Part shown: positions 45,688 through 53,577 of the stretch, piece by piece
How positions within the stretch are numbered: the stretch's first letter is position 1
Layout: every line of letters starts with the position of its first letter
From: M3007 sp041736625
Lineage (GTDB): Bacteria; Bacteroidota; Bacteroidia; Chitinophagales; Saprospiraceae
Direction: 5' to 3'
DNA length: 64,000 nucleotides
NCBI GenBank assembly: GCA_041736625.1
Contig: JBGSTG010000051.1
Location: 26,623-90,622 of the forward strand
The notes under the pieces: generated by a model
Database searches by the model: none
Told to the model about the DNA's origin: nothing
The model's input: only the letters and a program-made list of their open reading frames with translations
Made by a program: the position numbers and the translations under genes

Positions 45688-46248
45688 ATGACGACCAGTA
45701 GCGACATAATATCAGACCTAAAAGGAGAAAGCGACCACGCCTTTGGCGAGTTGTATAAACTCTATTTTGGGTCAGTAAACCGATTTGTAATAAATAATAA
45801 AGGCAATTCCGACGATGCCGAGGATATTTTTCAGGACACGATGCTTGTCCTTGTCGAGAAATTAAGGCAGGACAATTTCTATCTGACGGCTTCCATCAAA
45901 ACCTACATTTTGGCGATAAGCAAAAACCTTTGGTTGAAAAGGTTGAGAACCGCCCATCGGGTGACCGAACTTACGGATTTTCACGACAATAAATTTTTTG
46001 AAGAAATCAACCTTGCCATAGAACAGGAGAAAACCTATTGGGACAAACTCCAAAACTACATGACCAAAATCACTGACCATTGTAATAGGCTTCTCCACGA
46101 TATGTTTTTCAAAAATAAGTCCATGGAGCAAATCCAACAAGATTACGGCTACTCCACCAAGCACAACGCCCAGAACCAAAAGCACAAGTGCGTAGAGCAA
46201 ATCAGAAAGGTGAAAGAGAAAGAAGAAAAATTAGAAGGCAATGGGTGA
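45688..46248 (+). CDS. ECF-type sigma-70 factor, first gene of the redox island
   Basis: The 186-residue protein has region 2 (HAFGELYKLYFGSVNRFVI, NSDDAEDIFQDTMLVLVEKL, ILAISKNLWLKRLR) and region 4 (CNRLLHDMFFKNKSMEQIQQ, then KHKCVEQIRKVKEKEE). It carries no anti-sigma gene next to it. Its stop codon lies inside the first of four shared promoter elements, so the sigma gene runs straight into its probable first target. The A/T-rich codons differ from the GC-rich sigma gene at 42291, although both belong to one broad group. Confidence 0.93.
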   Translation: MTTSSDIISDLKGESDHAFGELYKLYFGSVNRFVINNKGNSDDAEDIFQDTMLVLVEKLRQDNFYLTASIKTYILAISKNLWLKRLRTAHRVTELTDFHDNKFFEEINLAIEQEKTYWDKLQNYMTKITDHCNRLLHDMFFKNKSMEQIQQDYGYSTKHNAQNQKHKCVEQIRKVKEKEEKLEGNG

Positions 46249-46271
46249 TTTTTTCCGCTTTTGGGTATTAA
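46243..46271 (+). promoter_or_regulatory. shared ECF promoter copy 1, before merTP
   Basis: GGGTGATTTTTT (46243-46254), 9 bp, then GGTATTAA. It is 35-36 nt before the merTP ATG. The spacing is identical in the copies at 47118, 52231 and 61825. Confidence 0.8.
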
Positions 46272-46306
46272 TAGGAAAAAGTAGAAAATATGCAAAATCA
46301 AAAAAA

Positions 46307-46882
46307 ATGCTCGGTGCTGGTCTATTGACCGCCTTTACAGCCTCATTGTGCTGTATCACGCCAGTTTTGGCACTCATTGCAGGGACAAGCGGGCTTGCTT
46401 CGACTTTCTCTTGGCTTGAACCCATGAGCCCTTATTTTATTGGCTCGACAATTTTGGTACTCGGCTTCGCTTGGCATCAAAAACTAAAACCTGAAAAACA
46501 AATTGACTGCGACTGCGGGACAGCCGAAAAACCAAAATTCGTTCAGACAAAAACCTTTTTGGGAATTGTAACCGCATTTGCGTTTATCATGCTCGCCTTT
46601 CCCTATTATTCAAGTGTCTTCTACCCAAAGACCGAAAGGCATATAATTGTGGTTGACAAATCAACCATTCAGACCTTTGAATTTGCGATTGACGGAATGA
46701 CTTGCAACAGTTGCTCCGAACACGTCAATCACGAAGTAAACAAATTGAGCGGAATAATAAATTCAAATGCTTCCTACGAAAATGGGAACGCAATTATTGA
46801 GTTTGACAATTCCAAAACAAGCATTCCCGAAATAGAAAAGGCAATCAACTCAACCGGATATTCTGTAACAGACAAAAAATAA
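46307..46882 (+). CDS. MerTP-type mercuric transport protein (MerT-HMA fusion)
   Basis: The 191-residue protein starts MLGAGLLTAFTASLCC. Cys15-Cys16 in the first helix and C68xC70 in the loop are the MerT thiol pairs, and three membrane helices follow. The C-terminal 70 residues form an HMA domain with GMTCNSCSEH (Cys133, Cys136). The family moves Hg2+, or possibly another soft metal, into the cell. No merA, merR or merB is present near it. Spacing to the shared promoter (36 nt) favours this ATG. An ATG at 46290 would be one base out of frame because of an A8 run. Confidence 0.85.
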   Translation: MLGAGLLTAFTASLCCITPVLALIAGTSGLASTFSWLEPMSPYFIGSTILVLGFAWHQKLKPEKQIDCDCGTAEKPKFVQTKTFLGIVTAFAFIMLAFPYYSSVFYPKTERHIIVVDKSTIQTFEFAIDGMTCNSCSEHVNHEVNKLSGIINSNASYENGNAIIEFDNSKTSIPEIEKAINSTGYSVTDKK

Positions 46883-46883
46883 A

Positions 46884-47096
46884 ATGGAAATTCTATTAAA
46901 TTCGGAAATTACCTGCCCAAAATGCGGACACAAAAAAGTAGAAGAAATGCCAACGGATGCTTGCCAATTTTTCTACCAGTGCGAAAACTGCAAGGAGACT
47001 TTGCGCCCCAATGCTGGCGACTGTTGCGTTTTTTGCAGTTTCGGAAATGTAAAATGCCCCTCCATTCAGGAGAAAGAGGGCTGTTGCAAAAAATAA
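46884..47096 (+). CDS. GDCCVxC-domain small cysteine-rich protein
   Basis: The 70-residue protein has the GDCCVFCSFGNVKCP motif (Cys47, 48, 51, 58) that gives this family its name, plus a zinc-ribbon-like pair of CxxC (Cys11/14 and Cys33/36). In some organisms a Cys is selenocysteine, but here all are Cys. It lies 1 bp after merTP and is known to accompany merTP in Bacteroidota. A metal- or thiol-buffer role is inferred. Confidence 0.8.
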   Translation: MEILLNSEITCPKCGHKKVEEMPTDACQFFYQCENCKETLRPNAGDCCVFCSFGNVKCPSIQEKEGCCKK

Positions 47097-47117
47097 TCGA
47101 AAATATTTTTTCGGCTT

Positions 47118-47146
47118 GGGTGATTTTTTCGGGTCATTGGTATAAA
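47118..47146 (+). promoter_or_regulatory. shared ECF promoter copy 2, before the DUF547 gene
   Basis: GGGTGATTTTTT, 9 bp, then GGTATAAA, 36 nt before the ATG at 47182. The following leader is nearly identical to that of copy 4 at 61825. Confidence 0.8.
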
Positions 47147-47181
47147 GGTGTATTGATTCACAATTCAACTTTTTACAAAAA

Positions 47182-47970
47182 ATGGGCTTCGTCAAAAATT
47201 GCCACTCTCCTTTTGCATCCGCTTTGGTTGCCTTGTTTATTCTTTCGGCAAACCTCGCCAGTTGCCAATCAGGCAAATCGATTTCCGATTCTAAACCCGT
47301 GACCCACCAACTGTGGGATTCACTTTTGGTTAAAAACATCCATGATGGATGGGTGGATTACAAAGGTTTTATACGGGACAGCACTGCATTTAACCAGTAC
47401 CTGCAACTGTTGCAATCGGCGCACCCAAACGACAAAAACTGGTCGCGCAACGAACAAATGGCGTATTGGATAAACGCCTACAATGCCTTCACCATCAAAC
47501 TGGTAGTTGACCATTACCCCGTTAAAAGCATCAAGGACATCAAGCGCGGCATCCCGTTCGTCAATACGGTTTGGGACATCAAATTCATAAAAATCGAAGG
47601 GGAAACCTACGACCTGAACAACCTCGAACACGGCATTTTGCGCTCCGATTTCAAGGATGCCCGAGTCCATGCAGCCCTCAACTGTGCCTCATATTCTTGC
47701 CCCGCGCTCCGAAACGAAGCGTTCGCCGCCGAAACCCTCGACGCACAACTCGACGATGCGATGCACAAATTCGTCAACGACCCCATTCGGAACAAAATCA
47801 CGGCCAACAGCGCGAAAGTTTCAGAGATTTTCAACTGGTTCAGCGGCGATTTCAAACGCGACGGCGGTTCAGTCCGCGGATTTTTGAACAAATATGCCGA
47901 TGTCAAAATCGCAAAAACGACCAGCATCCAACACCTCGATTATCAATGGAATTTGAACGAAGCAAAATGA
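47182..47970 (+). CDS. DUF547 family lipoprotein
   Basis: The 262-residue protein has a lipoprotein signal (FILSANLASCQSG, lipid Cys28) and the DUF547 core: NEQMAYWINAYNAFTIKLVVD, LNNLEHGILRSDFKDARVHA and AALNCASYSCPALRN. The family has a conserved His/Asn/Cys set and a peptidase-like fold, but its reaction is unknown. It is the first gene of the second transcription unit. A cytoplasmic paralogue (DUF547) lies at 60206 in the same island. Confidence 0.9.
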   Translation: MGFVKNCHSPFASALVALFILSANLASCQSGKSISDSKPVTHQLWDSLLVKNIHDGWVDYKGFIRDSTAFNQYLQLLQSAHPNDKNWSRNEQMAYWINAYNAFTIKLVVDHYPVKSIKDIKRGIPFVNTVWDIKFIKIEGETYDLNNLEHGILRSDFKDARVHAALNCASYSCPALRNEAFAAETLDAQLDDAMHKFVNDPIRNKITANSAKVSEIFNWFSGDFKRDGGSVRGFLNKYADVKIAKTTSIQHLDYQWNLNEAK

Positions 47971-48025
47971 CCCCCTACTAATTCTTGGAAATCCAATCAC
48001 AGCAAACGAAAAAACTTGTTTTTGC

Positions 48026-49366
48026 ATGAAAATTGTCATCCTCGGCAACGGCATCAGCGGCATCTCCGCCGCCCGCCACATCCGAAAACTCAGCGACCAC
48101 CACATCACGGTCATCTCCGACGAAACCGATTTTTTTTACAGCCGCACCGCCCTCATGTACGTCTTCATGGGGCACATGCGGCCTCGGGACGTGCAGCCCT
48201 ACGAGGACTGGTTTTGGGAAAAAAACCGCATCGAACTCGTCCGCGCCAGCATCCAGAGCATTGATTTTGCCGCGAAGAAACTGCACAACTCCGACGGCGA
48301 TGCAATCGAGTACGACAAACTCCTGCTGGCCACCGGCTCGCAATCCAACAAATTCGGCTGGCCCGGGCAAGACCTCGACGGCGTGCGCGGGCTTTATCAT
48401 TGGCAGGATTTGGAGGAAATGGAGCGGCACAGTCACGGCCTGCGCCGCGCCGTCATCGTCGGCGGCGGCCTCATCGGCATCGAAATGGCGGAAATGTTCC
48501 ACTCGCGGCACATCCCGGTGACCTTGCTGGTGCGCGAAAAAAGTTTTTGGGACATCGTGCTGCCCGCCGAAGAATCCCAAATGATAAACCGCCACCTCCG
48601 CGAGCACGGCATTGACCTTCGGCTCGAAACCGAGTTGAAAGAAATTTTGCCCGACGAAAACGGAAAATGCCGCGCCGTCGTCACCAAAACGGGCGAGGAA
48701 ATCACCTGCGGGTTCGTCGGCCTGACCGTCGGGGTCAGCCCGAACATCGGTTTTTTGAAAAACACCGCGCTCGAAACCAATCGCGGCATCCTTGTCAACG
48801 AATTTTTGGAAACCAACCAGCCCGATGTTTTTGCCCTCGGCGATTGCGCCGAACTGCGCCAGCCCCGCCCCGGTCGCCGGCCAATCGAGGCCATTTGGTA
48901 CACCGGGCGGATGATGGGCAAAACGGTCGCCCAAACTATTTGCGGAAAAAAAACGGCCTACGACCCCGGCATCTGGTTCAATTCCGCCAAATTTTTGGAC
49001 ATCGAATACCAAATTTATGGCGACGTGCGAGCGCAATTGCCCGAAAACCAATCCACCATTTATTGGGAACACACCTCCGGCAAAAAAAGCATCCGCCTGA
49101 TTTTTGACAAAAACACGGGCGCAATTGCGGGTTTCAATTTGATGGGCGTCCGGTACCGACACGAGGTCTGCGAAAAATGGCTGCACGACGGCACGCACAT
49201 CGAAACGGTGCTGCAAAACCTCGGCCTCGCCAATTTCGACCCCGAATTTTTTGAACAATATGAGGCCGAATTGGTCGGCATTTACAACCGCGACACCGGA
49301 AAAAATTTGTCTTTGAAACAAAAACGCGGGCTGCCAGCGGTGCTGCGTTTTTTGCAAAATGCTTGA
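48026..49366 (+). CDS. NAD(P)/FAD-dependent oxidoreductase
   Basis: The 446-residue flavoprotein has an N-terminal FAD site (GNGISGISAARHIRK), the second Rossmann site (VGGGLIGIEMAE) and the FAD-end motif DVFALGDCAEL. It resembles ferredoxin/rubredoxin reductases and NirB-type heads. There is no CxxxxC thiol active site, so it is not a disulfide reductase or mercuric reductase. It overlaps the polyferredoxin gene by 8 bp, which suggests that the two pass electrons between NAD(P)H and a membrane iron-sulfur protein. The length is normal. Confidence 0.9.
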   Translation: MKIVILGNGISGISAARHIRKLSDHHITVISDETDFFYSRTALMYVFMGHMRPRDVQPYEDWFWEKNRIELVRASIQSIDFAAKKLHNSDGDAIEYDKLLLATGSQSNKFGWPGQDLDGVRGLYHWQDLEEMERHSHGLRRAVIVGGGLIGIEMAEMFHSRHIPVTLLVREKSFWDIVLPAEESQMINRHLREHGIDLRLETELKEILPDENGKCRAVVTKTGEEITCGFVGLTVGVSPNIGFLKNTALETNRGILVNEFLETNQPDVFALGDCAELRQPRPGRRPIEAIWYTGRMMGKTVAQTICGKKTAYDPGIWFNSAKFLDIEYQIYGDVRAQLPENQSTIYWEHTSGKKSIRLIFDKNTGAIAGFNLMGVRYRHEVCEKWLHDGTHIETVLQNLGLANFDPEFFEQYEAELVGIYNRDTGKNLSLKQKRGLPAVLRFLQNA

Positions 49367-50702
49367 AAAAAACATGAAAAACGCATCCATTTCAATCTCC
49401 AACCCCGCCCCGACAATGACCACCGGGCGGCAAAAAATCGCGGTCGCCGTGTCGGGCATCGGCATTTTACTGGTGCTCGTCGTGTGGGCTGCGGGCAAGT
49501 CAATTGCGCCCGTTCCGACCTTTTTGGCCGCGCTCGGGCTGGTCGCGGCGGGCATCGCGCTGTTCGTCCGCGAAGAATACTTGACCCGCCCGGAGGGCAT
49601 CAAAAACAACGGCGCGTGGTTTCGCAGCCTCACGGCGCGTGGCGTTTGGGGCTGGCTGACGGGCGTGGTCATCACGGGCTTTTATGTCTGTTTGTACTGG
49701 TTTCCGCAGTATTTGACGGGTCTGATTCAACTTTTCGACCCGTTGAGCCAAGCCTTGCGCGGCACGGCGGCCAATCAATGGTTCGTTTATGGCACCTTGT
49801 ACACGGCGGCGGTCGCGTTGATGGGCATCAAATTCATCTATAAATACCGCCACAATCCCTACCAGCGCATCCGCACGATTTCGGTCATGTTTTTCCAGTT
49901 GGGCTTCGCGTTCCTGATTCCGGGGCTTTTGATGCGGCTGCAACAACCGGAGATTTATTTCACCTATTTCTGGCCGCTGTCCTATTATCAGGGCACGCCG
50001 ATGGCGCACGCGGGCTATGCGGGCTCGTCGCTCGGCACGTTCTTTTTCTTTTTCGGGCTGGCGATGTTCTTTGTCGGCACGCCCATTTTGACCTATTTTT
50101 TTGGAAAAAGATGGTACTGTTCGTGGGTCTGCGGCTGCGGCGGGCTGGCCGAAACGGCGGGCGACCCCTTCCGCCACCTGTCGGACAAAAGCCTGAACGC
50201 ATGGAAAATCGAACGCTGGATGATTCACGCCGTGCTGATTTTCGTGGTGTTGATGACCATTTTGCTCTGGGCAAACGTGGCGACCGACCGCACAATCCTG
50301 CAAGGCATTTCCGAACCGTTTTACAAAACGTACTCCTTTCTCATCGGCTCGGCGTTTTCCGGGGTGGTCGGCGTGGGTTTTTACCCGATTTTGGGCAGCC
50401 GCGTTTGGTGCCGTTTTGGCTGCCCGATGGCCGCCTGGCTGGGCATCTGGCAACGGGCAAAATCGAAGTTCCGCATCACGACCAACGGCGGGCAGTGCAT
50501 TTCCTGCGGCAACTGTTCCACTTCCTGCGAAATGGGGATTGACGTGCGGGCATACGCCCAAAAAGGGCAGGACATCGTGCGGGCATCCTGTGTGGGCTGT
50601 GGCATTTGCTCGGCGGTCTGCCCGCGCGGGGTGCTTCGGCTCGAAGGGGCGGTGGAGGATATCGACCTGCGGGCAATGGTTTCGCGCAACCAAAACGATT
50701 GA
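49359..50702 (+). CDS. membrane polyferredoxin (NosR/NapH-like 4Fe-4S protein)
   Basis: The 447-residue protein has six or more membrane helices, with two CxxxC motifs in the loops (CSWVCGCGG near residue 257 and CRFGCP near 350). The C-terminal end carries two 4Fe-4S clusters, CISCGNCSTSCEMG and CVGCGICSAVCPRG. NosR/NapH/CcoG-type proteins move electrons across or along the membrane. No nitrous oxide or nitrate reductase genes are nearby. The neighbours point to an electron path from the FAD oxidoreductase. It overlaps that gene by 8 bp. Confidence 0.9.
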   Translation: MLEKNMKNASISISNPAPTMTTGRQKIAVAVSGIGILLVLVVWAAGKSIAPVPTFLAALGLVAAGIALFVREEYLTRPEGIKNNGAWFRSLTARGVWGWLTGVVITGFYVCLYWFPQYLTGLIQLFDPLSQALRGTAANQWFVYGTLYTAAVALMGIKFIYKYRHNPYQRIRTISVMFFQLGFAFLIPGLLMRLQQPEIYFTYFWPLSYYQGTPMAHAGYAGSSLGTFFFFFGLAMFFVGTPILTYFFGKRWYCSWVCGCGGLAETAGDPFRHLSDKSLNAWKIERWMIHAVLIFVVLMTILLWANVATDRTILQGISEPFYKTYSFLIGSAFSGVVGVGFYPILGSRVWCRFGCPMAAWLGIWQRAKSKFRITTNGGQCISCGNCSTSCEMGIDVRAYAQKGQDIVRASCVGCGICSAVCPRGVLRLEGAVEDIDLRAMVSRNQND

Positions 50703-50709
50703 TTTTCTG

Positions 50710-51630
50710 ATGAAAAAATCAACTTTGCAAAATATGGACAACCTGCACACAAACAGATTATTCAAAACCCTGCGCTCAAACGAAGAATGTTCGGGGCTGG
50801 CCGATGACGAATTGCTGGCTTTATTGCCCATTTCAAAGTTTGTATCTTACCGAAAGGATGAAATTGTTTTTTCCGAGTCGCAACCGGCAAAATCGTTTTT
50901 CATCCTCGAAAATGGGCACGTCCGGTTGAATTTCAGCCGCCGCGACCCGCTGGATTTGAGGAGCGGCCAGATGTTTGGCGATTGGGCAATCATCAACAAA
51001 ACCGTCCGGCTGGCAACGGCGGTCGCCAAAACAGAGGCTTCCGTGCTGGAAATTGACGCGGCACGTTTTTTTGACCATGCGTTGATTCCGCCGGCCGTTT
51101 CGCTGAACATCGTCAAGACAATCGCCCAGAAACTTATCGTGCGCCTCCAATCCCGCAACCAGGTTTCGACGCGGGTTTTGATTGAAAACGGCGAAAACGA
51201 ACAGGTCGAGTTCAAATCCACGCTGCGCAAAAACCTGAAAACCAATGCAAAAGACCCGGCCATCGAACTGGCGGCCATCAAATCCATCGCCGCTTTCCTC
51301 AACAGCCGGGGCGGGACGCTCTTCGTCGGTGTGCAGGACAACGGCGCGATTTCGGGCATCGGGCCCGATGAATTTTCCAATATCGATAAATACATGCTCC
51401 ATTTCAGCCACCTGTTGGAAGGCCGGATGGGCATCCATGTCAACTCGCACATCCATTATGATTTGATAAAAATCGGCGACGATTACGTCCTCCGGGTGGA
51501 TTGCGACCCGGCGGCCAGCCCGGTCTTCGTCAAGGATGGCAACGCGGAATATTTTTTCGTCCGCAATGGGCCATCAACGGTGAATTACAGCGTGAGCCAG
51601 GCGATTGAATATGTGCGGCAGCGGTTTTGA
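50710..51630 (+). CDS. cyclic-nucleotide-binding domain fused to an AlbA_2 (Schlafen-type) domain
   Basis: The 306-residue protein begins with a CRP-like cyclic-nucleotide-binding domain (about 20-140: FVSYRKDEIVFSESQPAKSF, GQMFGDWAIINKT). It lacks the DNA-binding helix-turn-helix, and instead carries an AlbA_2 domain (about 160-300: EQVEFKSTLRKNL, FLNSRGGTLFVGVQDNG, then EYFFVRNGPSTV). AlbA_2 domains bind nucleic acid or ATP and often sit in stress regulators. This combination is unusual. It follows the polyferredoxin gene by 7 bp. Confidence 0.82.
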   Translation: MKKSTLQNMDNLHTNRLFKTLRSNEECSGLADDELLALLPISKFVSYRKDEIVFSESQPAKSFFILENGHVRLNFSRRDPLDLRSGQMFGDWAIINKTVRLATAVAKTEASVLEIDAARFFDHALIPPAVSLNIVKTIAQKLIVRLQSRNQVSTRVLIENGENEQVEFKSTLRKNLKTNAKDPAIELAAIKSIAAFLNSRGGTLFVGVQDNGAISGIGPDEFSNIDKYMLHFSHLLEGRMGIHVNSHIHYDLIKIGDDYVLRVDCDPAASPVFVKDGNAEYFFVRNGPSTVNYSVSQAIEYVRQRF

Positions 51631-51656
51631 AAAATCTTCAATTGCGATAATTTTAA

Positions 51657-52037
51657 ATGGAAAACTGGCAACTCAACCTCTCGCTCCTCCCCAGCATCGC
51701 CGTCGTTTTGAACAGCATGAACCGCATGGCTTTGGGCTTGACCGACGAAATCAACCTGCGGCTTTCGGTCAATCTGGAAGCCTACCGTGAGATTTTGCCG
51801 CTGAAAATCGCGCAACTCAAACGGTTGAGCCTCGCGATAATCCTGATGTCGGTCTCATTGGCCTTGCTGGTGCTCAATGCCTTGCTTGGTGCGCTCGCGC
51901 TGTTGCAGCCGCCCGAGGATAAAGTATTGATTATCATTTCGATAGCCCTGTTTTTGGTCGGCATTTTCCTGAAAATCCAGTTCTCTTATCATGCCTACAA
52001 AATCAGGCAACGGCAGTTTTTAAATTTCATGAAATGA
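51657..52037 (+). CDS. DUF2721 family membrane protein
   Basis: The 126-residue protein has an N-terminal helix (LLPSIAVVLNSMNRMALGLT), a basic loop, and two further helices (LAIILMSVSLALLVLNALLG, then DKVLIIISIALFLVGIFLKI). This matches the small DUF2721 membrane family of unknown role. Its stop overlaps the ATG of the following small frame as ATGA. Confidence 0.75.
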   Translation: MENWQLNLSLLPSIAVVLNSMNRMALGLTDEINLRLSVNLEAYREILPLKIAQLKRLSLAIILMSVSLALLVLNALLGALALLQPPEDKVLIIISIALFLVGIFLKIQFSYHAYKIRQRQFLNFMK

Positions 52038-52207
52038 AAAATTTCGAAGAATCGGTCGGCAGGCTTTGTTTTTTACCTCGAACGGATTTCGGTCATCGTT
52101 TCGCCGCTGCACCTTGTTATTTGAAAAAATTCGACTTCACGACGGGGCAGATTGACCTTTTGCGGATGGCGGGGCAGTCGGATTTGCGAAAGCGTTATTC
52201 CAGATAA
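52034..52207 (+). CDS. possible small protein (57 residues)
   Basis: An ATG that overlaps the DUF2721 stop opens a frame of 57 residues (MKNFEESVGRLCFLPRTDFG). It ends at 52207, 24 bp before the next shared promoter. Two Cys and a basic end (DLRKRYSR) are seen, but no family is recognised. Coupling by ATGA is the main support. Confidence 0.35.
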   Translation: MKNFEESVGRLCFLPRTDFGHRFAAAPCYLKKFDFTTGQIDLLRMAGQSDLRKRYSR

Positions 52208-52230
52208 TTTTCAAAAAAAAAGGCTTGGTT

Positions 52231-52259
52231 GGGTGATTTTTTTTGCTCGTTGGTATTAA
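52231..52259 (+). promoter_or_regulatory. shared ECF promoter copy 3, before the AhpD-like gene
   Basis: GGGTGATTTTTT (with eight T in a row), then GGTATTAA at the same spacing, 35 nt before the ATG at 52294. Confidence 0.8.
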
Positions 52260-52293
52260 TGGATAGTACATCGCTTTTCTAAAATCAATAAAA

Positions 52294-52914
52294 ATGGGCA
52301 ACCAGTATAAAATCACCCTTCCTGCAATTCAATCGGACGGAACAAGCGAAGAAATTAAAACCATCTTCGAAAACACAAAAAAGGCAATCGGCATGGTGCC
52401 GAACATGTATAAAAACATGGGCAACTCGACCGGGTTGCTGGCGACCTACAAATTCGGCTACGACCATTTTCGGCAAAACAGCGGCTTTACGAAGGCCGAG
52501 CAAGAGGTCGTTTTTTTGACCATCAGTTTTGAAAACGGCTGCGATTACTGCATGGGAGCGCACAGCATGTTGGCAGATATGTCTTCAAAAGTCCCCGTCC
52601 ATGTAACGGATGCCATTCGGGAAGGCGCACCGGTTTCCGACCCCAAATTGGGCGCGTTGAGCGTTTTTACCGCCGTCATGGTCAACAAAAGGGGCAGGCC
52701 GGAGCAAGATGATGTGGAAAAATTCCTCGCGGCGGGCTTCATCGAAAACCATATCCTCGAAATCATCCTTGCCATCGCGGTAAAAACCATCAGCAACTAT
52801 TCGAACCACATTTTTCAGACGCCGCTCGATGCGCCGTTCAAAATGCGCGAATGGTCGGCGTACAAAGTTGCCCGGAAGGCGGTGCAGTTTTTTTCAAGTT
52901 CAAAACAGGGGTAG
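52294..52914 (+). CDS. AhpD-like carboxymuconolactone decarboxylase family protein
   Basis: The 206-residue protein has the peroxidase-type active site ENGCDYCMGAHS (Cys83, Cys86, His90) within an all-helical AhpD fold. It opens the third transcription unit, directly after its promoter. AhpD-like proteins reduce peroxides through their Cys pair and partner lipoyl or thiol proteins, or carry out decarboxylation when the pair is absent. Here the pair is present, so a peroxide-defence role is the better guess. Confidence 0.88.
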   Translation: MGNQYKITLPAIQSDGTSEEIKTIFENTKKAIGMVPNMYKNMGNSTGLLATYKFGYDHFRQNSGFTKAEQEVVFLTISFENGCDYCMGAHSMLADMSSKVPVHVTDAIREGAPVSDPKLGALSVFTAVMVNKRGRPEQDDVEKFLAAGFIENHILEIILAIAVKTISNYSNHIFQTPLDAPFKMREWSAYKVARKAVQFFSSSKQG

Positions 52915-52940
52915 TTTCTGATTGCTCAACTCAATTTAAA

Positions 52941-53573
52941 ATGACCGACAAACGGGTTTTTTACGGCATCATCGGCATCATCGGCGCGTTCGGCGTGGGT
53001 ATCGGCGAGTTCCTGTTGCACTACAACCCGGCAGGCTACGGCGGCGCGGAATATTCGTTTTTGCTTCCCTTGCCGGTGTGGCGCACGACGGTCGGGCATT
53101 TTTTGAGCGTGCTTTTTTTGCCGCTCTATTTTGCCGGTTTTTGGTCGGTGTACCTGATTTTGAAAGACAGCAAATCGCGCTTGGCAAGGCCATATTTCAT
53201 CGCTGCGCTGTACGTCATTGCCGTTGGCGGGGTCTGGATTGGCAGCCGCAGCATGCTGACGGTTATGGTGCAAGCAGGTTTTTCGGTCGGCCTTGAAAAA
53301 TATACCTTCTACCTCGAAAGCCTGTTGCAAGTCCTGCGGGCGGGCATTCTGGGCATTTCAATCCTTTTTTCGGCAATCGTCTGGGGCGGCAAAACGATGC
53401 TGCCCCGGTGGACGGCTTTTTTCAACGAAATCGTCCTGTTGCTCCTTGTTTTTTCAACGCTTTTCATCCTGCCGCCGCTCGGTCGCGTACTCGTGCCTTC
53501 GGCGATGAACGTGGCGCACCTTATTTTTTTCGGGATGACAACTTTTTTTTCAGTCAAAAATTCAAAACGATAA
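52941..53573 (+). CDS. DUF6796-like membrane protein
   Basis: The 210-residue protein starts MTDKRVFYGIIGIIGAFGVG and has about seven helices (GIGEFLLHYNPAGYGGAEYS, PLYFAGFWSVYLILK). I recall this pattern as DUF6796, a Bacteroidota membrane family without known role, and the call rests on that. It begins 26 bp after the AhpD-like gene. Confidence 0.6.
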   Translation: MTDKRVFYGIIGIIGAFGVGIGEFLLHYNPAGYGGAEYSFLLPLPVWRTTVGHFLSVLFLPLYFAGFWSVYLILKDSKSRLARPYFIAALYVIAVGGVWIGSRSMLTVMVQAGFSVGLEKYTFYLESLLQVLRAGILGISILFSAIVWGGKTMLPRWTAFFNEIVLLLLVFSTLFILPPLGRVLVPSAMNVAHLIFFGMTTFFSVKNSKR

Positions 53574-53577
53574 AACG

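Noticed and set aside
48026..49366. FAD oxidoreductase as mercuric reductase (merA)
   Set aside because: It lacks the CxxxxC redox motif and the C-terminal vicinal Cys pair of MerA.
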